Positions 47,056 to 58,600 of a stretch of DNA of 64,000 bases are shown in pieces. The DNA comes from Emergomyces orientalis (taxonomy: Eukaryota > Ascomycota > Eurotiomycetes > Onygenales > Ajellomycetaceae). The notes under the pieces were generated by a model. It was given only the letters and a program-made list of their open reading frames with translations. It did not search any database and was not told where the DNA came from. Positions within the stretch are counted from its first letter, which is position 1; each line of letters begins with the position of its first letter. Made by a program: the position numbers and the translations under genes. The stretch covers positions 1,178,001-1,242,000 of the forward strand of contig MOWL01000088.1 in the NCBI GenBank assembly GCA_002110485.1, given 5' to 3'.

Positions 47056-48463
47056 CTAATAGATAGCCAATAGATTCCGTCCATGTCGAACAACTTTCGC
47101 GGCGACAAAACAAACCAATCCCGCAAAATAGCAGACGGTGGTAAACGTAATGAGGCCCCAGTAATTTCCTCCATTGCTGGTAAGAATCGACCCTGCGATC
47201 GGGGTGCCAGTTAAGGTTCTGTGAGCAAAGTCGTTAGCATCAAAATGATACTTGATATTTAATGATGTCCAAAAACCACATGGAAACGTACCCGAGACTA
47301 ACAACCGTATAAGCTGTCGCGTAATATCGCCCATAATTCTCTGTCTTACAGCACTGGCCTATGCAGACAGGTGTCAAGCTGATGTTGCTCCCGCTTCCAA
47401 ATCCAAAAACCAAGGCGTATACAATTAACATTGCAACGCTATCACCAGCCGGCAACCATAGGCACGCGCATGATAAGAAGCAAATTACCACAGTCACGAT
47501 CATAGTATTGAACCGCCCCATATAATCCGCGGTGAATCCTGGGATCCATCTCCCAAAACAGGACCCTACATTAAAGATTGCAAGCACCTGGTACGAGAAC
47601 TTCTCCGACATGCCATGAGAAAGAGCATATGCTGGGAGGTACGTGATCGGGATAAAAAGGCCCCATTCTATGAAGAATATTCCAAGGGTCGTTAGTGCAA
47701 ACTGTGGCTCCCATAAGATGCGGAAATCAGGGAGAATATTTTCTTTCGTTGCCTTTTTCTTTGGCAATCTCGATTTGACCAATATGCATCCCACTGTTAC
47801 TGAGACGAGCGTAACCAGAGCCACAGCGCGAGTGGCCCATCCGAATCCCACTTTGGGTAAGAGATCCTGCAACATTAATGGGAACACAATGCCACCAACA
47901 CTCCCTCCCGTCGCGGCAATTCCCGTCGCCCTGCCCCTGTAACGGTAAAAGAAGTGACCTGGGCTGGCGAGAGCCGGAGTGAAGACCAGGGACACAGCAA
48001 TTCCACCAATAATACCCCAGACAACCATGAAATGCCAATATTCCTCACAAATCCCGATAAGGGTAATGCTGAGCATGACCATAACGGCACCTGCGAGGAC
48101 GAGAAATCGAGGACCCTTGGCATCGAAGATTGGGCCAATTTGGAGGCCACCAAAGAACATGAGGAATGCATAGACGCCGAAGATCCAGCTGATGCTGCGC
48201 TGGCTATACTCCTTTAGCTGATGAGTACTTATCCATGCTAGGAATGATCCTAACGAATTCGAGAGACCTAGGGTGCCGAAGAGAGCCATAAAGGACCCAA
48301 AAACGACCAGATACGCCTGTACACCGCCTTCCGGGTATATATTTCCCTCAAGATCTCTCGACAAGCCGTCCGCTTCGGGTGGCTGGGAGCCTGGTGGGTC
48401 GCTGCTCTCCTCCGGGAGGTTGGATGAATTCGATTTTCTGGTTGGGTGTTTTTCAATATCCAC
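47056..48463 (-). CDS. MFS transporter, monocarboxylate (MCT/Mch) type
   Basis: A membrane transporter of about 444 aa from two exons, 48463-47292 and 47218-47056. The N-terminus has NIYPEGGVQAYLVVFGSFMALFGT, the conserved entry to the first membrane helix of fungal monocarboxylate-type transporters. Twelve hydrophobic segments can be counted, with RYRGRATGIAATGGSVGGIVFP in the middle region and GRWIPGFTADYMGRFN in the second half. The 5' end is uncertain: the frame opens at a GTG (48463) with a stop upstream and no in-frame ATG, so an upstream exon is needed. One arrangement that closes in phase starts at ATG 48729, ends at 48645 (G/GTATCA) and joins the acceptor CTCAG at about 48496. The gene is divergent from the DUF4246 gene. 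The substrate is not known. Confidence 0.82.
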
Positions 48464-48910
48464 TTTATTATCATTATTGATGGTTCCTGGGTCTGAGCGT
48501 ATGTTTTAGAGTTGAAACCTCTCAAGCTAATTGTTTCACTGGTGGTTGATGGCCGGATCTGGACATCCCTGCAGCAAAAGAACAATACGAAGCAAAATCC
48601 TATTGTTCTCAGAGGGGCTAGTGAGTTTCACGATTGGCTGATACCCGATTCGTGACCACCTTGCCGTGCTGGGTTGGTAAAAACTGATACGGCGATTGAT
48701 GCCCACCCTGCCGCCGACTGCCCAAGCATAAAACCTGCTAGAATATTTCGCAGCGCTACCCCTTATTTTATCAAAGTTCGCTAGCCACTTTAGTTTTATG
48801 TTAATCGAGCCAAAATTAGACTTCATCTAGTTTTCCCCACTGTCTCTCACTCTAAAGAACTACCTAGGATCTTCCCCTTTTGTCAATATTTTTCTATCTT
48901 TGACTTCAAA
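48464..48910. promoter_or_regulatory. Divergent region between the MFS and DUF4246 genes
   Basis: 447 bp lie between the two open frames, which point away from each other, so both promoters must be here (and possibly the missing first exon of the transporter). Shared control is plausible but not shown. Confidence 0.5.
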
Positions 48911-51174
48911 ATGAGCGACACAGGCTCTTCTCAGCTTTCGGACTGGGAAGAAGACCTGCCAGACAATGTCCGTTTCCGCCTTCCAGGCTTCACGCTGCCC
49001 CTAAATTGGGAACCTACCCCGATTAGCACCCCACTCACGACCCCGCGTGCTAGCATGGACGGACGAACGCCTAGGCTTCATATCCTTCACATCCAGGGCA
49101 TTCAAAGAGGCCGTTTCCCAAATGCATTAAACTACCAAGATGCGCTCGATGATAATTTGAGGTAAGCTCACAGCTCCAAATGTGGGATACCGGGTATTGA
49201 CTTGGCAGATACCCAGCCCTGACGACTCGGGAAAACACGATGGTCCAGATCATGAACGAAATCACGGATAGGCCTAACTGGAATGTGAAGGTTGGAACTA
49301 TATGTCCCTTAATCTATGCGGGTGTTGCCCTCCTTCCTGTCTGATTATTTCATCATTATATCACTTCCATCCTACCCTCCTTGCCGCTCCCCCGCCTCCT
49401 GTCCATTCTACCCCAACTCGTCATCAAATGCGCGTCCGCGGTGGACAAATCCTCACTGATTCTGATAATAGGTCTCTGATGATACTATCGTGGATAAGTG
49501 GCGGAAGGAAATGCTATCAGGGAACTATGGTGTTTCTGAAGCCATGGCAAAATGGGTGATTGATGAGCTCCGCTACAAAACAAGGATTTTTCACGAATAC
49601 GGACTCGTGGACGTATTCAATGGCGGAGTGGTCAAATCCGACACTGCTGTGCCGGGATCGACTAATCAGGAGTTGAAAGCTGGGGTCCAGAGACTGGAAG
49701 ATGTGCCAGAGAATTTCAAGGACTACCACCCTTCCACAGATAAGCAGGTACTGAATCTGGTGCACCCATCGCTTTTCCCACTCGTCTATGGCCGATCGCG
49801 TATCTTAAGCGAGAAAATCCTAGGTCTGGACGATTGCATCCCCAGTTGCGGTCTAGGAGAAACACTTCCAGTTCCCCGAGATAAATACACAGTGTTTGAC
49901 GAAAAACTAGATAACCACTCCGGCTGGGCGGGCAACTTTTGGGAAGACAAGATATACAGTCAAAAGTTCCAATGGCTACCTTGCAATGTCGAATTTCTTG
50001 ATGAGAAGGGCTCGTTCCTGTCTCTGGATGCAAAGGACCCGTCTAAAGTTGCCGCAGCGTCTCTTGCTACACCGTGTCGTATAACAAGCTACATCAACAA
50101 CCTCCACCCCCAAAAACATCGAGATTTATACAAAACCATCGAGAAGGTGATAGCTTGCGTAATACCGCTGTGGAATAGAACCCTATCTTCTCTAAGTGCC
50201 GAATATACTCGACGGATTAACTACGATATATGCATTAGGGAAAGTTCACCTTCGCCACCTCGTGAAGGTGCAGATGGCTCGAAAAAACCGAAACGTTCTG
50301 TTACCAAATCTGGATACGTATTACCGGAACCTAGAAAGTTCGAGCCTACAATGACACCGTCACTGTCACCTGGTTCTGTGGATTTGAAAAAGCAATACCG
50401 CAAGACCGGTTTGCAAGTGATTGTGAAACTCGCGAATATCCATCTTACCCCTGAAAAACCCACATATGACGGCTGCCCCTGGCATGTCGAAGGTCAGCTT
50501 GTAAGTAACACACCGCAAAAAAACCCCTAATATACACCCAGTTTATTCACAAATATCTAACACCAACATTCCGTTGTTTTGCCCGCCACAAGAATGAACA
50601 CATTTGCGCAACGGCACTCTATTACTACGACAGCCACAACATTACCAATAGCCACATAACCTTCCGCCAACAATGCGTCACAAACCCAAAAGTAAAAAAC
50701 AGCCGCAGCGAAGACACAGACTTCCTCCCCGAAATCTTCGGCAAGCACACCTTATCCTCCGCCACCCAAATCCCTGGCAGCGTTCAGTGTTCCCAAGGCC
50801 GCCTCCTCACCTTCCCCAACACCCTCCAACACCGCGTCGAACCTTTCGAGCTGGCCGATAAGTCCAAACCAGGTCACCGCAAAGTCCTTGCCTTGTTCCT
50901 CGTGGATCCGCACATCCGCATCATTTCGACGGCAAATGTGCCCCCGCAGCGCCGCGACTGGTGGACGGAGCATATTGAGTCCACGGGGGCGTTGAAGAAG
51001 TTACCCAAGGAGTTTGTGGAGATGGTCTTTGGCAGTGGCAGTGAGATGGATTTCCCGTTTAGTATGGAAGAGGCGAAACGGTTGCGGGTGGAGTTGATGG
51101 CGGAGAGGACGGCGAGGGTGAGGGAGCAGGATAGGCATTTTAGGCATAGGGAGTTTTCGCTTTGTGAGCATTAG
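48911..51174 (+). CDS. DUF4246 family protein
   Basis: An uncharacterised fungal family. The model joins 48911-49161, 49209-49290, 49472-50500 and 50593-51174 and gives 647 aa. The large third exon and the fourth carry the family core. Near the end are WHVEGQL (His449, Glu451), then NTLQHRV (His534) and GHRKVLALFLVDP (Arg550). The order His-x-Glu, distant His, then Arg is the pattern of the iron and 2-oxoglutarate sites in Fe(II)-dependent dioxygenases. I propose that, by inference, the protein is such an oxygenase; the substrate is unknown. There is no signal peptide, so it is probably cytosolic. The neighbour is a monocarboxylate-type transporter transcribed in the opposite direction. Confidence 0.85.
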
Positions 51175-51293
51175 ATTAAGGTGTGTGTTTCGCGCGGTGT
51201 CAGGTGAACGAGTTCGTCCGTGTTTGTTGATTTGGCCAGTGACGATTTGATATTTGTTGCGTTGAGCTAGGGGCGTCTTGAGCGATTAGTCCC

Positions 51294-51330
<37 letters not shown>
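51294..51330. repeat. CTTT tetranucleotide microsatellite
   Basis: About nine perfect CTTT units, in the trailer side of the DUF4246 gene. Confidence 0.9.
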
Positions 51331-51331
<1 letters not shown>

Positions 51332-52441
51332 GGGCCTTTTCATTTTTCCTTTTCATTTTCATTACGAGAATGATACCATATTTTTGGTTGGTTTCCTGCC
51401 CATGGCTTACCGGGTGCATTACTGCGGACACACTTGAGGAAGAAGAAGCAGAATCAGAAGCAGAAGAAAGAACCGGGATGCAACGACTACGATGCGGAAA
51501 TGGAAAATACGAATGAGGATATGAGTAGGAAATCATATACCTGCCTGCTTAGGGCACCTGGGCAATAAGTGTTTTTAACACCGATTTTTTATATTATGAT
51601 TTAGATAACGGCTTGCAAACGTGGATTGTTTTATGCTTCTTTTATTTGAGTTTTCTCCACCGGCATGCCAACATCCTTAATTAAAAATGTACTGGGATTG
51701 TAATAATGGACATGCCCTTTTGTATTATAATACTTGTCGTTAGATGAAAGAAAAACGAACAACAAAATACTGCGTACATAGATGAAGCTTCCAACCCATC
51801 AGTGAAGAGCGGAGGGGCTATACACTGCAGAAATGTGACAAATGATAATCACGACATCCTCTCCCCCCCCGATCCTTTCGCTCTTATTAAGCTCCACTCA
51901 CTCACACTCACATCCACAGAAACCTCCACGTCCTCCATTGCCCACTTCCAACCCCCCCACCCCCTACCCTAGGCTTTTTCTCTCTCTTGAGTCCTCTCCG
52001 ATCTTTCCCGCACCTGCACCAGAACCGCGCAGAGCAGGAATATCTGTGTATAATGCTCCCCCACCAGCTCCACAAATGTGTCTGACAGTACTCCGTATGA
52101 ACTGGGAATCTGGAGAGCTGATAGGAGAGTGTAGTAGGGGAGAATAGTGGGAGAGGATGGTGGGGAGAGTGGACGAAAAAATGGGGATTTAGAGGGAAGC
52201 GGGAAGACTGCAAATGAATTTTAACTACGAAGTACTTACTGTACATTAAAAACAAATTCCTTTCAAGAAATTTACTAATTTAATTTTTGTATCTACAAGT
52301 GTGGTGGTGTCGCAAAAAAAAAAAAAAAGAAAAAGAAAAAGAAAGAAGGGAAAAACGTAGAGGAGTGAGTTCAAAAGGAATCCCCTGAATGAAAATCATT
52401 TTTTGTCATTACAGATATTTAAGTCGCTATTTCAGGTGGGG

Positions 52442-52466
52442 AAAAAAAAAAGGGGGGGGGGGGGGG
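52442..52466. repeat. A10-G15 homopolymer run
   Basis: Ten A residues followed directly by fifteen G residues. Such runs are rare and are prone to sequencing and assembly error, so the exact length is uncertain. Confidence 0.8.
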
Positions 52467-52624
52467 TTAGGAGCGGGGAACTCGACCTGCATGAACTAGA
52501 GATGCCATTTTCGTGAGCATAACATTGTGAGAAGAAAAAAACTTCCTTACAGGGGAACGAGCAACATAAAAATTTCTTTTTCCTGGTATCAATTTGCCTA
52601 ACTAAAACGCAGGGGAGCTCAGAT

Positions 52625-54133
52625 TTACGAGCCAATCTTCTCTCTGAGAATGTTTTTCAGGGTGACTGCATCAGCAGCAAACTTGGAGATACCCTCCCGC
52701 AGCTTCTCGACGGCCATCTGGTCCTCGTTGAAATCAAAGCGGAAGAGTGCTTCGTCGTTGAGATAGGCACGCTTGGGGATATCGAGGGTGGTGGCGTTGG
52801 CAGCGTCGAGCTTCTTGGGGACGGAAGCGGTGGAGTTGTAGAGGTCTTCGAGGAGGTTGGGCTGGGTGGGAGATGTTAGCATGCGTTGGGGAAAAAGGGG
52901 ATTTATAACATAAATTTATATATCTTACCGAGATGGTCAAATAGTCGCATCCAGCCAATTCAGTGATTTCTCCGATGTTCCGGAATGAGGCACCCATGAC
53001 GACGGTGTTATAGCCGTGTTTCTTATAGTAGTTGAAGATGCTCTCCACGCTCTTGACGCCAGGGTCTTCTTGCGGGCTGAACTCTTTCTTCATGGCTGCC
53101 TTGAACCAGTCGAGAATTCGGCCAACGAATGGGGAAATGAGGTAGGCACCAGCTTCAGCAGCAGCAATGGCCTGGACTAGCGAGAACATCAAGGTCAAAT
53201 TGCAGTTGATGCCATGTTGTGATTGGAGAATGTGTGCAGCTTGGATGCCCTCCCATGTTGAGGCGATTTTGATCAGAACGCGTTCCTTGGGGACACCAAC
53301 GGATTTGTACAGCTATTTGCAAACCCAAGCCCAGTTAGTATTCGACCATATTTTCCATCTGATCTAAACAAGGGATTGGCCTCGTAATATGGAAGTAACA
53401 TACCTCAATGATGTGAAGAGCCTTGTTGACGGAGGTTTTGGTATCGAAGGAGAAGCGGGCGTCGACTTCAGTCGAGACTTTGCCGGGAATGATCTGCAGG
53501 ATCTCCTTGCCAAATTCGACCAAAAGACGGTCGAGTGTAGCGTCGACTTTCTCGTCGAGTGTCTTGCCCTATAGTTATTGCCACTCATGTCAGCCTCTTC
53601 AAGCTCTAAATATTCAGAGTAAAACTCAGGGATACGTCTACTATTCTCGCCACGTACATGTTCCTTTCCGTAGGCAACCGCAGAATCGATCAGCTTGGCA
53701 TATTCTGGTTTCTTCGAAGCGGCGAGGATCAATGAAGGGTTGGTGGTGGCATCCTGAGGTTTATATTTGCCGATGGCTGTTTCGAAAATGTCAGAGAACG
53801 TTCCCCATATGCTGGACAAAATACAGATCGATATGGCGTAAAAACAAAAAGAAGTGGCAGGTTTGTAAGACATACTTGCAAAGTCACCTAGATTTCGAAA
53901 GGTTCTGTGTTAGCTAGAAATCCATAGCTTCAAAAGCTGCATCTACGGAAATTGATAAAGAGGGGTATGACATACCAGAGTCGCAGACAACGGTCTAGAC
54001 GGCAATGCATAGAACACAGGGTCAGTTTCCAAGTTCCCTCATTCTGCTATTCATTCTCCTATGGGCATAAGCGGAGTGGCAATGAGTGACTTACAGTGCC
54101 TGTGGCCTTTAATTGATCGAGGGACGAAGACAT
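52625..54133 (-). CDS. TAL1: Transaldolase
   Basis: Pentose-phosphate enzyme that moves a dihydroxyacetone unit from sedoheptulose 7-phosphate to glyceraldehyde 3-phosphate. Seven exons, 54133-54095, 53994-53976, 53887-53876, 53776-53658, 53568-53404, 53312-52929 and 52861-52625, give 324 aa, the normal length of the family. The Schiff-base lysine is Lys133 in VLIKIASTWEG. Other motifs are KYKPQDATTNPSLILAAS, GRILDWF and the C-terminal SKFAADAVTLKNILR. The second and third exons are only 19 and 12 nt and together code for TVVCDSGDFA; they lie between introns of 88-100 nt. All phases close. The start, MSSSLDQLKATGT, was chosen because it is the only ATG that leads into these exons. The upstream region has stress- and carbon-response-like motifs. 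Confidence 0.95.
53876..53887 (-). other. TAL1: 12-nt micro-exon of transaldolase
   Basis: The twelve bases GTGACTTTGCAA lie between the acceptor CTAG and the donor GTATGT. They complete the codon left by exon 2 and supply most of GDFA in the conserved CDSGDFA region. Without this exon the highly conserved segment could not be built. Confidence 0.8.
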
Positions 54134-55603
54134 GATGGGTGGAGGGATATATATCTATGATCAAGGAGTGGTAGCTGGAGATGAATCAACTGATCTTCTA
54201 AGCCAGTTAAAAGAACAAGACAGATGTGTGTATATGTGATGATGATGTTGATGGTGGTATATTTATTTGAAATTTGTTCAAGAAGAGAAAAGTTAGAGCA
54301 GAAGATTGAGATTAAGAAGAGAAGAATTTAATGGGGAGGAAGTCGGCAAGTCAGGGACGTGGCGGGTTTGGGGTTCAGTGGGGGGTGGGGCAATAATGGA
54401 GGGGTACCTGCAACCCCTGGTTGCTGCAGCACTCGGCGGGGTGGTTAGGTACTAGATACACACCCGCTATGCACTTTGTAACGGGCTCTACGGAAAACTT
54501 GTTCAGCATTGACTAATCAATCGGCATATCTAGTAGTGACAAAATATCTAAGATGTACATGTACATGTACATGTATTGTACCTTATTACATATAAGCAGA
54601 ATCCTGTGGCTGCTCTGCATCGCTTTCAAACAGTGGCAAGTTTAATCCGTCATGGGTTCATTTCTCTACGTAACTGCTGGATCCTCCATATATCCTTAAC
54701 CGTTCTCTGGGCTTCTGGCGATTTGGCGCAATCCCGGGCAACTGTGCTCCGAACCGGGCGGTGACTTCAGAGAAGAAAAAACAAAAAAAAAGACGAGCCA
54801 AAAAAAAAATAATGGGCAGAATAATAGAAAAGCAGCTCTCAGTCCAACGTAATCCTACTATATATACAATGACAAATCATGACAAGGACTGCATCCATTT
54901 GGCACTGGACCCGCACATCCGATTTTCGCGGCTGAATTGCCTAATCCCCAGCAGTGAATGATGAGAATGTATGTAAAAGGGCAGTGGCTAGGTTTGACAA
55001 AAAGTTGTCTGGGTAAAATTGGTCGCTAGGTATACTCTCAAGATCTATCCCTTTCTTACCTGGTTGTTACATCATTGCACAGGAAAACATGAATACCCGT
55101 TCCAAACCTAGTTCCGACGTAGCAATGCAGAAAAGCGGGTTTAAAAACAAATGAATACTACTACCCCATTTGACATTGCGGGAGAAGGTGAAACAAACCA
55201 TGGACGGTCAAAGAAGGCAAGAAAAGCGCCCGCTGGCGTCGAGGTTTAAGAAAATTTAGCGCGACAGATTTCCCGCACCGGACTGTACAACTATATGCCT
55301 AGGTGTGTATATCCATTCATTCGTAATCTGCGAACGCCGTTTCTTTTCTTATATACAGATAATTATCCCGCTAGGGACGACAAAGCAACAGCTCGAGCGG
55401 GCGCAGGAACCAGAACCAGAAAGCAAAACAAAATATGGAGGAATCAGACATACATTGTGTAGCATGGCGTAGCATAACTGCATCACACCTTTCAGTCGAA
55501 TAATAAAAAACATACGCGTCATCAATCATAATCGTGCCCGATCTATATCAATCATGGTCCATCTAGTGGGGCCCACCGATATATAGAGATATATATATAT
55601 CCA
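54134..55603. promoter_or_regulatory. Upstream region of transaldolase, trailer of the BEACH gene
   Basis: Both neighbours are on the minus strand. The transaldolase side has two STRE-like pentamers (AGGGG at 54400-54404 and CCCCT at 54414-54418) in an imperfect inverted repeat GGGGT/ACCCC, plus GTGGGG sequences near 54380 that fit the SYGGRG carbon-catabolite motif. A palindromic TGTACA-type repeat lies at 54553-54576. No gene was recognised. Confidence 0.4.
54553..54576. repeat. ATGTAC hexanucleotide repeat
   Basis: About four copies of ATGTAC. The unit is self-complementary out of register, so the tract is also palindromic. Confidence 0.8.
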
Positions 55604-58600
55604 TTAATGGCGCTGCACACAGTCCCATTCATACTATTTGACGAGAACAAGGACATAACAATTAGATAGTTGCACTACGAGCCAAGAGCCCATATAACCA
55701 CGAAATCAATCAAGAGGAAAGTGGGGGGTGGAAGAAAGAAGGCACTTACAACTCGCCCAATCTCATCTCCAGTATAAACAGACTGAGCCAAGGGTAAAAT
55801 ACAACTAATACCCATAGGGACATTGCTGGCCCCGTCTCCGCGGGTGTTGTCTACATGGTGTAATTGGCGGGTTAGATCAAGCTCAAATCGACCGTTTCGG
55901 ATCGTTTTATTCCAAATCTAACCAGGGATGTTAGTTTACGGGAATCAACCAGAAGGACGAAGGAGGATGGAGATGTGCGTCTTGAGCATAGTAAGGACCA
56001 ACTGCGGGGAGGGATGGTTGACTGAAAAACTCACATTTACAACTCCGCGTTTGTGGCCAGTAAATAATAGCTCACGTTCTAGCCATTCATTACTGACGCC
56101 TTCGTAGAAAGCGCAGGACAGTATGCAATCATCAGCCTGTTCGCACACCGCTTGGTCAAGAAGTAATGCCCCGTTTAGTGTGTAGAGGCTGATGCGATTT
56201 CTACGGCAGACGAGGATATTCCCAGTCGCATCGTTGATGCGTGCACACTATTCGCACGGGTGATCAGATAAATCAAAATATATGTATATGGATTTGGTTG
56301 AATCTCAAAAACTTACATCTACAGGTCCTCCATTCGGTAACGACCGCACGAATTCCAACCTATTTAGATCCCATAGCATTATTCTTCCATCCTTGGAGGC
56401 GGATAGGACGGTACTGAAGGATCTCGAAACTGCAAGAGTGGTGACCAGAGACCGGTGTCCAAACAGCGTAGCTTTCGGATGAAGATCTGCCGATTTGGAT
56501 GTCGATGTGAACGACCATACTGAGACTGTACAATCCGTCCCGGAGGTGATCAGCGTCTGAGAATCTGCAAATAAAGCACCGGATAATTGACCGATATGGA
56601 GGTGTTCGAAGTGGCCGATCAACTTGAAATAACCAATTAGCCCTGACAACTCGCCAACGAAGAACATTCTCAACTGCGTATACATACCTTCCTGCTCTCT
56701 GCAGAATAGAATCTAACACTACCATCGGAAAATCCCCACTCAATGTATTTATCATAATTCGATGGAATATTGAGTCTGAAGGCAGCGGAACAAAGTAGCC
56801 TATCTTGTTTCCATGAGAATAACAGCGATGCTACTCGCTCTTGGCTGTCTAGAAAGATGTTAGCCTCATGGCGGCGACGCCTTAGTCGCTGCATTGGCTT
56901 ACCTAGCAATGTGAAAGGTAAGCGGGTTAGCGACTCTGCCGCCGTATCCAATCGTTTCTGCTTATGGGACAGCTCTTCTCTTTGTGGGTGGGGCTTCTGG
57001 AATGCCTGATGTGGAGTCTGTCCAAAATTATGGATGATGCCTATTGTAGCCAGGCGTTCAACTGGATCATCAATGGCGTCCAAATCTTTAGCTCCCTGGT
57101 AAGATAAATGATGGAACACATTCACTGCCTCCAGAGCAGCTTCGCCTTTTTGCTTGTTGCCAAATACCAGATCAATCCATTGATGGAGATTTTTCGACAC
57201 GTACGGGCTTTCGAGGGCTTCCCGATGTTTGGCAATAAATATTTTTGGATCTCCTTTAGCCCAGGGAGGCAATTCGACATTATCTATCGATTGTGACATG
57301 CTTTGTCTCAGTCCGAAATCATACTTGTTGGAATTTACTAGGAATTCGGGTAGATAGAAAAATTCCGGGATCAACTCCCTCACATCGGTCATAGTAGTTT
57401 TAGATGCTGACTCCCACGTCTTGGGTATGGAATAAAATAGTCGGTCCGCATGGTCAAATGTCCCACCTTGCAAGAGGAGGTACGATTTTACAAATGGTTG
57501 AAGCCGGATGAGATATGAAGTCACAATCATAGCTGAGGAGTAGTGTGTCCCATAATGAAACGGTGGTGCATTATGGTCGCCCATCTCGGCAAAGGATTTG
57601 TATCGGTTCCTATATTCTGCTTCCCGTTCCGGGGTTTGACATCCCATAGGTTTCGATAGGTCACGGAAAGTCTTAGGGTTTGTCAGATCTAACTCATCGC
57701 TTGTATAGTCTGCAAGCACCCATGGGAATACAGGGTATTGTGTCAGGTCATTGAATGTCCGCCCGGCCATGGTATTAACAAACATCAAGTAGTGAAAATT
57801 TGACATTTCGCCCTTGATCCATTTGCGAGTGGCTGGGTTGGTAGGATTTTGGTTAAATACGTTGGCAATCTTCGCTCTGAAGAACTGAGGGTTATCCTCC
57901 TGACTGCGCAAGGCTTCAAATCTCCACATTTCTTCTGTTTGTGATGTACTCCCAGATCCGTTTATTTGAGGCGCACGAGATGAGAGATGGAAATATAGCT
58001 CATCCCGAAGTGTAGGAGACACCATTGTGAGCAAATAGCTTCGGCCATCAGCAAAAAATATTTCCAGTGCCACATCACGGAATAAGAAGCGCCGTTTCGA
58101 TACGCTTATTACCTCCGACCATTTCCAGCTCCTGGTTTCATGTTCTCCATTATTCACTCGGCGGTCATCCGATTCGCGGCCAGAAATCATGCGGACGTAA
58201 GGGTCCCGCTCTTCCGGGGGCGCTTGCCAGACGTTGACGACTTCACCATCGGCCCGCTGGAAGAAATTATCCAGAATATAGACAGAATCTTTCCCGAGGA
58301 TTAGAAGGCCCTCGCAAGCTTCGAGCCCCACAATCCTAGAGATATTACAAACATGCTGAACTTGATCTCCCCGATGGAGACTTCTCATGGCCTTCCTATT
58401 TTTATCCTCATAATCGTCTTGCCCATCCATTGGATCCTCGATCATTTCAAAACTGCCCTCAAGGCCAGATCTATCATCAGAATCGTTGGTCTGAGCTACA
58501 GCCTGAGCTTCAACTTGAGATTCAGATTCAGGGGGTTCAGCAACCATAGTGGTGGGTGTGACTCCAAGAATGTCCTTACCAACAGCGTGGACTCGCGTGT

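Larger units (their letters stand above)
51175..52624. other. Convergent intergenic region with simple repeats
   Basis: Lies between the 3' ends of the DUF4246 gene (+) and transaldolase (-). It contains a CTTT repeat, an A/G-rich run near 52314 and a 15-base G run at 52452-52466. No gene was recognised. Confidence 0.55.

Noticed and set aside
54700..54775. GC-rich segment considered as a tRNA
   Set aside because: No cloverleaf could be folded and no T-loop GTTCRA sequence at the right distance.
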